A stretch of 64,000 nt of DNA from Pseudomonas fragi (GCF_002269505.1 NZ_NQKQ01000004.1:151851-215850), one strand, 5' to 3'; counted from the stretch's first letter, positions 23,281 to 32,346 are shown. Notes: generated from the letters alone by a model not told the origin. Numbers and translations: made by a program.

Positions 23281-26052
23281 TTAGCCTCTTCCTTTTCTCC
23301 CAAAGTGGCTTAAAAAGTTCGGTTTTCTTTTGAAAGCACGTCTTGCTTGGCTTGTGATTATTACATCAAGCCAATGAAACATTGAGAAAGTGATTATGTT
23401 TGTCACAAATATCATTCTACCAATAAATTCTTGTGTGTATTTAATATGCGGCATATCAAGGCCGACAATCTCTAATACTGTATTCATTGCTATAAATGAA
23501 TATCTTAAGCAGCCAATGTTGACAGCCATAAAGCACACGAACGAAACGAAAAGTGTTATTAGGTGCTGCATTATAGTGCTTGTGTCTGAACCAATTGCCG
23601 AGCTGAATCCATACGCAATTATCGTTGAAAGATTTCTGTCGAGTATTGCAGCTATTTCCCAGTTGACTATGTAGAACACAAGGATTAAAGGACCGAAGAA
23701 AAGGTTGGATAAGAAGAAAGACCAAACCGTTTTTGCGAGCAGTTTTAGATTGTTCATGTCGTTGAAGCGTAAAAATGCTAGCAGTGCGAATGCCGAGGTT
23801 AAAAACACAAGCAAAGAATAGAACATGTTGAGCACGTAAAGAACATAGAATGGCCCAATCATTAGCGTTGTCATTAAGAATTTCAAAACCAGTGCAAAGA
23901 TGTAGCCAAACAAAGAAGCTTTGAGGAAGAAATTTGCAAACGTTGACATGAATGAACCAACCTTTTGGAGAAAGTTTGGTTGGTTCCTTTTAGCTTTGTC
24001 TTTCTTAGAAAGTTTTGATTTCGACACGCCCGCTTTTTCGTCAGCTTTTGCTTGCTCACTCATCAGTTTCTGTTTTTTCTTGTCACCAAAATGCGTAGCC
24101 CCGTAACCAATTAGCTTCATAGCGATTGCTACTTCTGCAATGTCAATCATAGTTTCGCTGATTTGTTGCCCATATTTCTGTACGCAAGTGATTGGATAAA
24201 TCGTTGATGCGCGGCACTCATCGAATTTTATTTGTGGATTTGCAAGAGATAAGCCAGTTGCTTGCATGAACTCTGCATTCTGTCCTGACGATGTTGCGTT
24301 TTCGCTGTAAAGGCTTTGCATGATAGCTTTTGAGTCTTTTAGCGTAGGAGTGCCTTTATCTTGTGTGTCGATTTTCAAGTCTCTGAAATCTTCACCAATC
24401 ATCAAAGTCGCCTCTGGATACCCGTGAGATTTAGCCCAATCGTCATCGACAAATGTGCCCATTGCTTTCGTTTGAATGGTTTGAATCGGGGACGTGATGT
24501 TGAATTGGCTTTGTGCTGACTGAGTGAAATTCAAGTCATTTGTAAGACTAGGATGAGTCCAAAAGAAATTCAGTGCCGCTTTTTGTCTTGTTTCTTTAAC
24601 TCGATTCACAATGTCAGTTGAGTACATTGCTTGTTGCAACTGAGCATTTATAGCTATTCGTATATTATAATATTCATCAATTAACGCGATTGTGAGTTCT
24701 TTAACTTTCGCTGCGTAAACATCAGATGCTTCTGTACCCATCACTTTCCAATCTGTTGATACACATTCAGATGAGCCAGCTCCTGCTGAACCAGCTCCTG
24801 TATGAGCGTCAATGAAATTCTTCGCCTCTATCCTGTGGCTTTCTTCTAATGAGCAAGTGTAGTTTATTCTCTGCAAAGCAATTTCATCAGACTTTGCCAT
24901 CATGTTTAAAAATTCAGTTTTGAGGATGTTGGCCTGAGCGTCTTTGAAGAAATGAGAAACTGCAGTATTTGCTACTTCTTTGAATCCAGCTTCACTGTCT
25001 TTAAAATAAGCCTCCTTGATTGCTACTTTGAGTAATTCAGCTTTATTGTAAAGATTGTCTTTAACAGCGTAATCACGGTAGTTCTGGTTGTACCCAACGG
25101 CCTTTAAATAAGGAAGGTTTTCCCCCATAGATTCAGGGTTTTGCGCAAAGGTAATAGGGTCTGCTGACCACATTGTTTGGTTTGGGTCTTCTGCAAAACG
25201 GTGCTCGAAATCAATGCCGTCATTGTTGTTGGGTTGCCATACATCTACTGTCTTGTCTCTTACTCTCCAATCCGTTGTGTGATTGTGTAGGTTTTCGATT
25301 GAATTGTTGAAAGCACTCGATGAAGAAATGACCAGCGATGTTGATACAAATCCTGCGATTGTTGCTTTTGCTGAATAATAGACATTGCTGTTCTCTTTTC
25401 TTTTGTTCGCTTCTGCTACTGATTCACCAACTGTGGGCACTTCCAAGCCGCCTGAGAGCTGGTTGCTAAGATATGTAGAGATGACCATGTTTTCGAGCTG
25501 CAATGCTCCTTGCCCTGCTGCAAGGTTGAAATAATCGCTGACTGATAGGCTTCCGTTATGTCCGAAAAAACCCGGTATGAAACTGAATGCGCCCAAACCC
25601 ATTACGCCAATAGCCACAAAGAAATTGTAACGGGGAGGGTTTCCGCTCTCGTCTGTTGAGAATTCTTTGCCAAAAATTGCTTTTGTCAATGTGATAACTG
25701 AGTTGAATATTATTACAATTAGAAAAACTAAGACTACGCCAAAAATCAAAATTTTCATTGTGCTAAAAGATTCAATGGTACGAGTATTAAAGTCTTTCTG
25801 TGATTGAGTTAAATCTGATTGAATCTCTTCATAGCTCGAATCGTTATTTTTGTTCTCCAAAATTGACGTGTAAATCGACTCCCCGAAAAAGGCAATTCTG
25901 ATTTTTTGAGCAATATTTTGCGGGCAGATTTCAGAATCAAATGATTTTAAAGATTTACCATCGACACTCATGCCGCAATTTTCAGCAGATGCGAAAGCCG
26001 AACCGGAAAAAATGACAAGGAGGAAAAGGAATAGAGGCGCTAAACGTTTCAT
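23281..26052 (-). CDS. large polytopic membrane protein, DotA/TraY-like layout
   Basis: 923 residues with signal peptide (LVIFSGSAFA-SAE), two membrane segments at about 99-120 and 148-165, a long extracytoplasmic domain (~180-670), a basic stretch KKKQKLMSEQAKADEKAG...KKDKAKRN, then at least five membrane segments (about 700-900). The C-terminal run YVLYVLNMFYSLLVFLTSAFALLAF recalls the DotA/TraY membrane core. It has the same order of parts as the 847- and 1044-residue proteins of this element. Sequence identity to any named transfer protein was not established. Confidence 0.6.
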   Translation of the reverse strand: MKRLAPLFLFLLVIFSGSAFASAENCGMSVDGKSLKSFDSEICPQNIAQKIRIAFFGESIYTSILENKNNDSSYEEIQSDLTQSQKDFNTRTIESFSTMKILIFGVVLVFLIVIIFNSVITLTKAIFGKEFSTDESGNPPRYNFFVAIGVMGLGAFSFIPGFFGHNGSLSVSDYFNLAAGQGALQLENMVISTYLSNQLSGGLEVPTVGESVAEANKRKENSNVYYSAKATIAGFVSTSLVISSSSAFNNSIENLHNHTTDWRVRDKTVDVWQPNNNDGIDFEHRFAEDPNQTMWSADPITFAQNPESMGENLPYLKAVGYNQNYRDYAVKDNLYNKAELLKVAIKEAYFKDSEAGFKEVANTAVSHFFKDAQANILKTEFLNMMAKSDEIALQRINYTCSLEESHRIEAKNFIDAHTGAGSAGAGSSECVSTDWKVMGTEASDVYAAKVKELTIALIDEYYNIRIAINAQLQQAMYSTDIVNRVKETRQKAALNFFWTHPSLTNDLNFTQSAQSQFNITSPIQTIQTKAMGTFVDDDWAKSHGYPEATLMIGEDFRDLKIDTQDKGTPTLKDSKAIMQSLYSENATSSGQNAEFMQATGLSLANPQIKFDECRASTIYPITCVQKYGQQISETMIDIAEVAIAMKLIGYGATHFGDKKKQKLMSEQAKADEKAGVSKSKLSKKDKAKRNQPNFLQKVGSFMSTFANFFLKASLFGYIFALVLKFLMTTLMIGPFYVLYVLNMFYSLLVFLTSAFALLAFLRFNDMNNLKLLAKTVWSFFLSNLFFGPLILVFYIVNWEIAAILDRNLSTIIAYGFSSAIGSDTSTIMQHLITLFVSFVCFMAVNIGCLRYSFIAMNTVLEIVGLDMPHIKYTQEFIGRMIFVTNIITFSMFHWLDVIITSQARRAFKRKPNFLSHFGRKGRG

Positions 26053-26075
26053 TTAAGATGCAGTAGTTTCAATCC

Positions 26076-26081
26076 ATTATA
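26076..26081 (-). promoter_or_regulatory. extended -10 promoter of the 923-residue gene
   Basis: Reverse-strand AAATGG-TATAAT, 23 bases from the ATG at 26052; no ribosome site. Confidence 0.8.
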
Positions 26082-26303
26082 CCATTTGGTGTTACTGCTT
26101 TTTGACACAAGGCGAAGGCTGCAATGAGCGGGGAAGGCCACTCCCCATTTCTCTGAAATGGAGTGAAGGGGGACAGGTTGATGGTACGTGCGTAGCGTCT
26201 GAGCGTGCCTTTGGCTGTGCTGTGTCTATTAGGTAGGGCAGGCAAGGCAACGTACAATCAGTCCACAGCACCTTTGCCCCGCATTACTGAGTCAATCCTG
26301 TCT

Positions 26304-26762
26304 ATGAATCACCTCGATCCGGTTGCGCTTTTCACGCTTGGCGACTTCAAAAATGACCTTGTGAAGCTCCTGACGGCATTTTCCTCTATCTATATGTGTG
26401 AACAGACAGCAGAAGGCGTGTACGTGGTCCAGCTCGACAAAGAGTCGAATCTGGTCGTAGACGACAAGCAAGCTCTGACTATCAAGCTTGATGACTTCAA
26501 AGCCTCAGTGAAGCCTTCACGCGATGGCGGAATACTTGAGATCCGCTTCCGTTCGGTCGCGCTGGACGTATACGGCACCAACGACACAGCCACTGTTATG
26601 GTTCCAGAAGGAAAAGGGCTTGTGTACAGGGAAGGGCAGAAGGTTGTGATGGTGTTCGGTGCTCATGCGTCAATAGAGACAGGGATGACCACCGTGCTCA
26701 AAAAGGCGATCTCGAAGGTCGTCAAATGGCGGAAAGGTGAGCTGACTTTCAAGCCAAGCTGA
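26304..26762 (+). CDS. hypothetical protein, GC-richer than its surroundings
   Basis: 152 residues from the ATG at 26304 (MNHLDPVALFTLGDF). The frame is open to 26205, but the upstream part is low in sense. Predicted alpha/beta with a strand-rich centre (LEIRFRSVALDVYGTNDTATVMVPEGKGLVYREGQKVVMVF) and a basic C-terminus (KWRKGELTFK). About half G+C, against roughly a third in neighbouring intergenic DNA. No Shine-Dalgarno sequence and no clear promoter. Unrecognised. Confidence 0.6.
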   Translation: MNHLDPVALFTLGDFKNDLVKLLTAFSSIYMCEQTAEGVYVVQLDKESNLVVDDKQALTIKLDDFKASVKPSRDGGILEIRFRSVALDVYGTNDTATVMVPEGKGLVYREGQKVVMVFGAHASIETGMTTVLKKAISKVVKWRKGELTFKPS

Positions 26763-27103
26763 GAAATTCATGATGGTTCAAGTCATTCCCGATCACAAAT
26801 TTTACTAAAAGTCAGGTTTATTACAATTATTTTCCTATATTGTAGGATTAAATAGTTATCAAAATACAAATCTTAAGATCGTTATGTTATAGGATATGAG
26901 CCTTTAATATTTCCAGTGTCCTTCTTCTTTCTCTTTTTCCTTTGATTAAAATATGACCAGCAAGTCTGCAAGCCTCTAATCTAAAGGCTTGTCAGCTTTT
27001 TGAAGAAAATTGAAAATTTAAATTGAAGATTTTAATAGATTTTAAAATACCTTTTTTTGGCATTTTCTTTTCAAAGGGTTGTATTTTCTGTTTTTCTGTG
27101 CCC

Positions 27104-27132
27104 TTGACAGATAAAACGGAAATAGATATCTT
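27104..27132 (+). promoter_or_regulatory. sigma-70 promoter with a consensus -35
   Basis: TTGACA (27104-27109), 17 bases, TATCTT (27127-27132). It differs from the element's usual promoters, which have an extended -10 and no -35. It drives the 135-residue gene and perhaps the methyltransferase cassette. Confidence 0.65.
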
Positions 27133-27174
27133 TTGCCTCGTCGAAACAACTGAGTTTCGGAAATAAAGTTTTAC

Positions 27175-27200
27175 CGCAACAACTTAACAGGCGAAAGCCT
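27175..27200 (+). promoter_or_regulatory. conserved leader hairpin L1, copy 1
   Basis: CGCAACAACTTAACAGGCGA then AAGCCT. AGGC-GAAA-GCCT forms a GNRA-tetraloop hairpin in the RNA. It lies just upstream of the 135-residue gene. Confidence 0.7.
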
Positions 27201-27222
27201 CCTTATACGAGAATAGGAAAAT

Positions 27223-27630
27223 ATGAATGGTCTAGAAATTATTAAAGCAGTACGTAAAGAATATGACGTAATTGATAGCTTTACTTATTCCCCTGAAGTG
27301 AAATCATTTTTGCAGTCAACACTGCATCATGCGATTGTTGATTTGCTCAATGAAATAGATATTGTGGCTGATGAGGAATTTTCGAAATCAGAAGATCTAA
27401 TTCATGCGGCAATTGCGAAGTCTTTTAATGTATATGCTTGTTTTCTGTATTTCTCTCTTACTGATCGTCATAAAATACTCAAATCTATACCTCATGTAGA
27501 AGGTGATGAGCTGGTATTTATATACAACGAGATGGTGAGGATGTTCAAGTTTATGTCGAAAAAAGAAATTCGGAAATATGCGATTAAAGCCCTTGATGAA
27601 ACAATCGCTGAATGTCTAATCGTTAATTAG
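27223..27630 (+). CDS. hypothetical helical protein
   Basis: 135 residues, start ATG behind TAGGAAAAT. All-helical and acidic, without signal peptide. Its middle (YACFLYFSLTDRHKILKSI) resembles that of the 143-residue gene at 31196 (HMAIYFMLTNRRVFLRPI); the two flank the methyltransferase cassette and may be distant paralogues. It follows the L1 leader hairpin also used by the 120-residue proteins. Function unknown. Confidence 0.7.
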   Translation: MNGLEIIKAVRKEYDVIDSFTYSPEVKSFLQSTLHHAIVDLLNEIDIVADEEFSKSEDLIHAAIAKSFNVYACFLYFSLTDRHKILKSIPHVEGDELVFIYNEMVRMFKFMSKKEIRKYAIKALDETIAECLIVN

Positions 27631-27817
27631 TCTGCAGTACTCGCTTAACCACGCACTGAGAAATGCGCTTGTCGTCTTTCGGGATATTTGAAAAGCCCAA
27701 ATCTCAATGAGCAAGGGTTGCTCTTGGTGGTGGGCAATATATTAGAAGGCTTTTCAATCTAACTGGCATTAGTGATCTGAACCCTAGATTCAAAAAGGCT
27801 AAATAACACTAGCCTGT

Positions 27818-27957
27818 AATTGTTACACTTACATGCATTAACTGAAATGCTTTCACATTTCTAAAAGCAGTTTTAAACAATACTGCAATGCATACCAAAA
27901 TAGTTAAAGTCTATTTCTCATCATTGGATTAGCCGGTGTTGTAGCACAGCTTCGTGT
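27818..27957 (+). promoter_or_regulatory. conserved ~140-nt leader L2, copy 1
   Basis: About 93 % identical to 29483-29623. Two small hairpins are preserved in both copies: AAATG-CTTTCA-CATTT and GCAGT...ACTGC. It ends CACAGCTTCGTGT, overlapping the start region of methyltransferase 1. The 187 bases before it (27631-27817) show nothing else. Confidence 0.75.
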
Positions 27958-28982
27958 GTTTTTTGAGTATTAAATATATTGGTTCGAAAACAAAGCTTTT
28001 GGGATTTATAGATTCGGTTGTGAGTGAATGCCAGTCGAAAATCAATAAGCCGTCTGACCAGATCGTTTTTTGTGATTTATTTTCTGGATCTGGAAAGGTA
28101 GCAAATCACTTTAAGGATCGATTTAAGGTCGTAGCAAATGATCTTGAATATTATAGTTACGCTACTTTGTGTAATCTGCTTAATAACGATTCTTCAACAG
28201 CATATGAATGTAAGCCGATTTTAGAATACATGAATTATTGTATGGATGGTATGCAAGGATTTATTTATCAGAATTACAGTGAGGCTGGTGGTCGGATGTA
28301 CTTCACAAATGAAAATGCCATGTTGATTGATGCTGGGATTTCTTTGGTATATGAGATGTATGAAAACAAGCAGTTGAATGACCAGCAGTTTTACTATTGT
28401 CTTTGCTCAGTGTTGGAGGCGGCGGATAAAGTGAGCAATACGACCGGAATGTACTTAGCTTACCTCAAAAAATTTACCACAAGTGCTTTAAAGCCAATCG
28501 TCTTCAAAGGCTTTGATTTGACTGAACCCGTGGCGAACAATGAAGTGTATTTAGGAGACGCTAACGCGCTTTTAAAGGAAGCGAGCGGAGACATTCTTTA
28601 TCTCGATCCTCCGTACACTGCAACGCAGTACAGCAATGCTTATCACTTGTTGAACACGATGGCAAAGAATGAGCAACCTCAAGTTTACGGGATTACTGGG
28701 CGCCCGGAAGGACGCAATATTTCAGGTTGGTCAAGCAAGCGAAATGTTGAAGCTGAATTTAGAACACTGATTGAGTCTGCAAATTTTGAATTCCTCATTA
28801 TGAGCTATTCGAACGAAAGTATTATGCCTGTTGAGTTGATCAGGGATGTGATGGGTTCGTTTGGAAAATACACTGTTCGAAAAATGGAACACCAGCGCTT
28901 CAAATCCAAGGCGGGGAATGAAAATTCTGTTGGTGGAAATACTGTGACGGAATATCTTCATGTACTTCACAAGGTTGGTTGA
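27954..28982 (+). CDS. D12-class adenine-N6 DNA methyltransferase, copy 1
   Basis: About 340 residues. N-terminal YIGSKTKLLGFI and motif I DLFSGSGKVANHF (D41-G47 from the GTG at 27954) bind S-adenosylmethionine; catalytic motif IV is DPPYT (D218-Y221). Both motifs are complete, so an active Dam-like enzyme is likely. No cognate endonuclease is adjacent, which suits self-protection of a transferred element. The start is GTG 27954 or TTG 27963; both fall at the end of leader L2. Copy 2 lies at 29627. The target sequence cannot be read. Confidence 0.9.
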   Translation: MCFLSIKYIGSKTKLLGFIDSVVSECQSKINKPSDQIVFCDLFSGSGKVANHFKDRFKVVANDLEYYSYATLCNLLNNDSSTAYECKPILEYMNYCMDGMQGFIYQNYSEAGGRMYFTNENAMLIDAGISLVYEMYENKQLNDQQFYYCLCSVLEAADKVSNTTGMYLAYLKKFTTSALKPIVFKGFDLTEPVANNEVYLGDANALLKEASGDILYLDPPYTATQYSNAYHLLNTMAKNEQPQVYGITGRPEGRNISGWSSKRNVEAEFRTLIESANFEFLIMSYSNESIMPVELIRDVMGSFGKYTVRKMEHQRFKSKAGNENSVGGNTVTEYLHVLHKVG

Positions 28983-28997
28983 GTGAAAAGTAATATT

Positions 28998-29022
28998 GCA
29001 ACATATTAACAGGCGAAAGCCT
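28998..29022 (+). promoter_or_regulatory. conserved leader hairpin L1, copy 2
   Basis: GCAACATATTAACAGGCGAA then AGCCT, with the same AGGC-GAAA-GCCT hairpin; a ribosome site CGGAGAG follows before the ATG at 29042. Confidence 0.7.
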
Positions 29023-29041
29023 TAAATCGGAGAGTAATACC

Positions 29042-29404
29042 ATGAATAAGAAAATTAAGAAAGTAAACGAATTTTGGGCGAAGGTGTGTCAGATGTACGA
29101 CGAATCTACAAGGGAAAAAAGTTTATTCATTTTTCAAGACAATTATCACGCCGAAGAAATTGTGAGTATTGATAATTGGGATATTGACGAAGATGTAGGG
29201 CTGAGCTTTGTTACAAAATTGCAATGGTGTTCCTATGATCACGGTTGTACATGTTGGGAATATGGTTTATCTGAAATAGTTAGTGTCGATTCTGAAAAAA
29301 TGATTCTTACGGTTGATGGCGGTACGAGATATAAATTCAGAGTGGAATATGAAGATTATAATTTTGGTCATGAACGTTCTAATCGGGAGTACTACCCCTT
29401 CTGA
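29042..29404 (+). CDS. 120-residue cassette partner protein, copy 1
   Basis: 120 residues, acidic, many aromatic residues. Shared with copy 2 are NEFWAKVCQ, FQDNY, HGCT, WE, KFRVE and the C-terminal YYPF. No known family. It follows methyltransferase 1 by 60 bases, with leader L1 and the ribosome site GGAGAG between. Strict pairing with the methyltransferase in both cassettes suggests a functional partner, such as a specificity or inhibitor subunit. That is inference. Confidence 0.75.
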   Translation: MNKKIKKVNEFWAKVCQMYDESTREKSLFIFQDNYHAEEIVSIDNWDIDEDVGLSFVTKLQWCSYDHGCTCWEYGLSEIVSVDSEKMILTVDGGTRYKFRVEYEDYNFGHERSNREYYPF

Positions 29405-29482
29405 TTCATGTGAGCAAGACCCTTCCGGTAATCGGTTTGAATCAGTTATATCCTCGGTTTAAGAAGAATTAAACTGATGCGC

Positions 29483-29623
29483 AATTAGTAACACCTACGT
29501 GCATTATCTGAAATGCTTTCACATTTCTAACCGCAGTTTTAAAGAATACTGCAATGCATACCAAAATAGTTAAAGTCTATTTCTCTTCATTGGATTAGCC
29601 GGTGTTGTAGCACAGCTTCGTGT
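29483..29623 (+). promoter_or_regulatory. conserved ~140-nt leader L2, copy 2
   Basis: Second copy of the leader at 27818-27957, with both small hairpins preserved; it stops four bases before the ATG of methyltransferase 2. Confidence 0.75.
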
Positions 29624-29626
29624 TTC

Positions 29627-30640
29627 ATGAATTATCTCGGGTCTAAAACAAAACTGCTTGGCTTTATCGATACTGTTGTTACTGAGTGTCAATTTAAAAT
29701 CAACAAACCCGCTGATGAGATTGTTTTCTGTGATCTGTTTTCAGGATCGGGGAAAGTGGCGAATCACTTTAAAGATAGATTTAAGGTCGTAGCAAATGAT
29801 CTTGAATATTATAGTTACGCTACTTTGTGTAATTTGCTTAATAACGATTCTTCAACAGCATATGAATGTAAGCCGATTTTGGATTACATGAATTATTGCA
29901 TGGATGGTGAGCAAGGGTTTATTTATCAGAATTACAGCGAGGATGGTGGCCGAACGTACTTTACAAACGATAACGCAAAGAAAATCGATGCCGGTATATC
30001 ACTTGTCTATCGTTTGTATAACGAAAAAGAACTGACTGAACAACAGTTTTATTACTGTCTTTGCTCTGTTCTTGAAGGGGCTGACAAGGTATCGAATACC
30101 ACTGGTTTGTACACGGCTTATTTGAAGGAATTCAAGGGTTCATCAATTAAGCCTATTGTTTTTAAGGGCTTTCAGCTCAAAGATTCCGTGGCAGATAATG
30201 ATGTGTATTTAGGCGATGCAAATGACCTTGTGAAGGCTGTGTCGGGTGATATTTTGTATCTCGACCCTCCGTACAACCAGCGCCAGTACAGCGGTGATTA
30301 CCATCTGCTGAACACCATTGCGCAGAACGACAAACCTGAAATTGCCGGAATCACGGGCAAGCGAGTTGGAAGGGTTGGATCTCCGTGGTCTAGCAAAAAG
30401 AAAGTAGAAGACGAATTCAGGACGCTTGTTGAATCTGCAAATTTTGAATTTCTTGTTATGAGCTATTCGAACGAAAGCCTCATGCCGTCTGAGTTGGTAG
30501 GCGACATTATGTCAGCAAATGGCAAATATTCAGTTCATGAAATGGAACATAAAAGGTTCAGTTCTAAGAAAGGGCAAAAGAATGCTGAAGGCGGTGAAAC
30601 CGTAACGGAATACCTGCATGTTTTACACAAAGCTGGTTGA
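29627..30640 (+). CDS. D12-class adenine-N6 DNA methyltransferase, copy 2
   Basis: 337 residues, ATG at 29627 (MNYLGSKTKLLGF). Motif I DLFSGSGKVANHF (D36-G42) and motif IV DPPYN (D213-Y216) are intact. It is a paralogue of copy 1: most of the gene is diverged, but 29778-29880 matches 28120-28222 with a single mismatch, a gene-conversion-like tract. Residues after DPPY differ (NQRQYSGDYH against TATQYSNAYH), so target recognition could differ. Preceded by L2 and followed by L1. Confidence 0.9.
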   Translation: MNYLGSKTKLLGFIDTVVTECQFKINKPADEIVFCDLFSGSGKVANHFKDRFKVVANDLEYYSYATLCNLLNNDSSTAYECKPILDYMNYCMDGEQGFIYQNYSEDGGRTYFTNDNAKKIDAGISLVYRLYNEKELTEQQFYYCLCSVLEGADKVSNTTGLYTAYLKEFKGSSIKPIVFKGFQLKDSVADNDVYLGDANDLVKAVSGDILYLDPPYNQRQYSGDYHLLNTIAQNDKPEIAGITGKRVGRVGSPWSSKKKVEDEFRTLVESANFEFLVMSYSNESLMPSELVGDIMSANGKYSVHEMEHKRFSSKKGQKNAEGGETVTEYLHVLHKAG

Positions 30641-30656
30641 ATACCAAATGTAGTAC

Positions 30657-30681
30657 CGCAACAACTTAACAGGCGAAAGCC
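30657..30681 (+). promoter_or_regulatory. conserved leader hairpin L1, copy 3
   Basis: CGCAACAACTTAACAGGCGA then AAGCC, identical to copy 1 apart from its last base; ribosome site CGGAGTG follows. Confidence 0.7.
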
Positions 30682-30699
30682 AAAAATCGGAGTGTATTT

Positions 30700-31062
30700 A
30701 TGAACGTATCAATCAATGAGTTTAATGAGTTTTGGGCAAAGGTTTGTCAGCTTTATAACGAGACAGGGGAAGGTGATAAAAGAGTATTTCTGTTTCAAGA
30801 TAATTATGAGTGTGAAGAGTTGTGGGGTATTGAAGATCGAGAAAGTTTCGAAGATGGATCTATATATTTTACAACTAAACTTCAATTCTGCTCTGTAAAA
30901 CATGGGTGTACAGGTTGGGAGCTTGAGCTTTCTGATGTGGCTGCAGTTGATGTTGAGAAAATGACAATTACTATGTTTGGAGACAGATTCAAAGTCAGAG
31001 TTGAAGATGAGGATTACGATTTTTCTTATGAATGGATGAATAAGCAATATTACCCATTCTGA
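30700..31062 (+). CDS. 120-residue cassette partner protein, copy 2
   Basis: 120 residues, paralogue of the protein at 29042 with the same length, NEFWAKVCQ start region, FQDNY, HGCTGWE and YYPF end. It closes the second methyltransferase cassette. Conserved cysteines at about residues 17 and 72 are notable. Unrecognised family, soluble. Confidence 0.75.
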   Translation: MNVSINEFNEFWAKVCQLYNETGEGDKRVFLFQDNYECEELWGIEDRESFEDGSIYFTTKLQFCSVKHGCTGWELELSDVAAVDVEKMTITMFGDRFKVRVEDEDYDFSYEWMNKQYYPF

Positions 31063-31195
31063 TGTTTTTAAGATGATTGCACAAGGCTGGATAAGTTTTT
31101 TGTTAATTTAAATTAACTAGTAATGGTGCATAGGTTGGTTTTGATTTGCTGTTTCAGTAATTCTGCTGAGACAGATAATTTTTAATGGTGATTGT

Positions 31196-31627
31196 ATGGG
31201 AAAGGTAAGAATGGGCTTTGATGCCTCGGAAGCGAATATTGATGGCGTGAGAAGACGGGAGATAGCGCTTATAGAATCCCGCTCATTGTCTGATGAGCAT
31301 GAAAAGTTCTTGAAGGATGTTTGCAACAAAGCATTGTCTCGATTTGCTAATGTGGAAGCAAAATATAATAAATCTTTAATCAATACTGACGCTAGTGTTA
31401 TGCGTCATGCCATTCGAACTTATGGACTTCTTTCTCACATGGCAATTTATTTCATGCTCACTAATCGCAGAGTATTTTTAAGGCCGATTAAAAATAATCC
31501 TGATGCGATTGATAGTGATTTGATTATGTACAACGTTATCCTTAAGCAAACTCGAAACTTTTCTAAGTCGAAGTCAGTTGAGGCTGGACGTTTAATGCTT
31601 AATGTGTTCAGTATCGAAGTGCCTTAG
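31196..31627 (+). CDS. hypothetical helical protein
   Basis: 143 residues, basic and helical, no signal. The ATG at 31196 has only a weak ribosome site; an internal ATG at 31211 is an alternative. Central similarity to the 135-residue protein at 27223 (helix of about 45 residues) suggests a distant paralogue on the other side of the duplicated cassette. Confidence 0.65.
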   Translation: MGKVRMGFDASEANIDGVRRREIALIESRSLSDEHEKFLKDVCNKALSRFANVEAKYNKSLINTDASVMRHAIRTYGLLSHMAIYFMLTNRRVFLRPIKNNPDAIDSDLIMYNVILKQTRNFSKSKSVEAGRLMLNVFSIEVP

Positions 31628-31669
31628 TTGGCAGTATTTTAAAGTGCAAAATCCGATTTTTTAAAATGG

Positions 31670-31675
31670 TATAAT
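31670..31675 (+). promoter_or_regulatory. extended -10 promoter of the 200-residue gene
   Basis: AAAATGG-TATAAT. The gap to the ATG at 31723 is 47 bases, longer than the rule, and that ATG has the purine-rich AAAAGG upstream. Confidence 0.75.
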
Positions 31676-31722
31676 AATCTCAATGAATGCAATTGTGTGT
31701 TCACCACAAAAGGTAAAAGAAA

Positions 31723-32325
31723 ATGAGTACAAAATTTACGAAGGAAAATTTAAATGACATTATAGTAGAGTCAGTCGTTGATTCGTTGAATTTCAATAAT
31801 GAGCAAGCGGTTTTGACAGCTAGGGGCGGAAGCGCTCAAGCGGATGAAACTTATTTTGAAAGATATTCAAACAACAAATCACACATATTGAAAAGCGCTG
31901 GTGTTGATGAGTCAGCTATTCCTACCAATGTTAATATTGAGAATATATTAGTTGCCAAGCAGATTTCTGATTTGATAAATCAAAGCCCTGAGTTAAGAGG
32001 GATAAAAAATCATATCTCAAATGGTAATGTTAAGATTGATGCGTCTGATGCATCTTCAGTTCTTAAGTTGAATTCTGAAAAATTGATAAAAAACGCTGCA
32101 AGCGATGTTTTATTAAGAGTGAGCAGCATTCATCATGAGCCAATTGGTAAAGGCTTTGACGTTTCAATTCCAGCATTTCACGGCGGCTCCATCCGCGCCC
32201 AAGACTTGGTTTCTGGTTTGAAAATTGCTGGTGAGTATGTCTCTGACTCTTTGCTCGAAATCAAGAGCAAGCTTGATTTGAAGGTCGAAGATAAGCAAGC
32301 GTCTAAACCGAAACTAAAAATGTAA
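31723..32325 (+). CDS. hypothetical protein
   Basis: 200 residues, no signal or membrane segment. Serine/aspartate-rich, with a lysine-rich C-terminal tail (KLDLKVEDKQASKPKLKM). GC rises sharply at 32165-32260 inside the gene. A terminator overlaps the sequence just past its stop. Family unknown. Confidence 0.65.
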   Translation: MSTKFTKENLNDIIVESVVDSLNFNNEQAVLTARGGSAQADETYFERYSNNKSHILKSAGVDESAIPTNVNIENILVAKQISDLINQSPELRGIKNHISNGNVKIDASDASSVLKLNSEKLIKNAASDVLLRVSSIHHEPIGKGFDVSIPAFHGGSIRAQDLVSGLKIAGEYVSDSLLEIKSKLDLKVEDKQASKPKLKM

Positions 32326-32346
32326 AATCATAAGCAATATCACAAG

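Larger units (their letters stand above)
26763..27222. other. 460-base AT-rich spacer holding a promoter and a leader repeat
   Basis: No gene seen up to 27100. The right part holds the TTGACA/TATCTT promoter at 27104-27132 and the first copy of the GGCGAAAGCC leader (27175-27200). Confidence 0.6.

Noticed and set aside
31683..31757. 24-codon frame ahead of and overlapping the 200-residue gene
   Set aside because: Its ATG lies only seven bases after the -10, at or before the expected transcription start, and it has no supporting motif.
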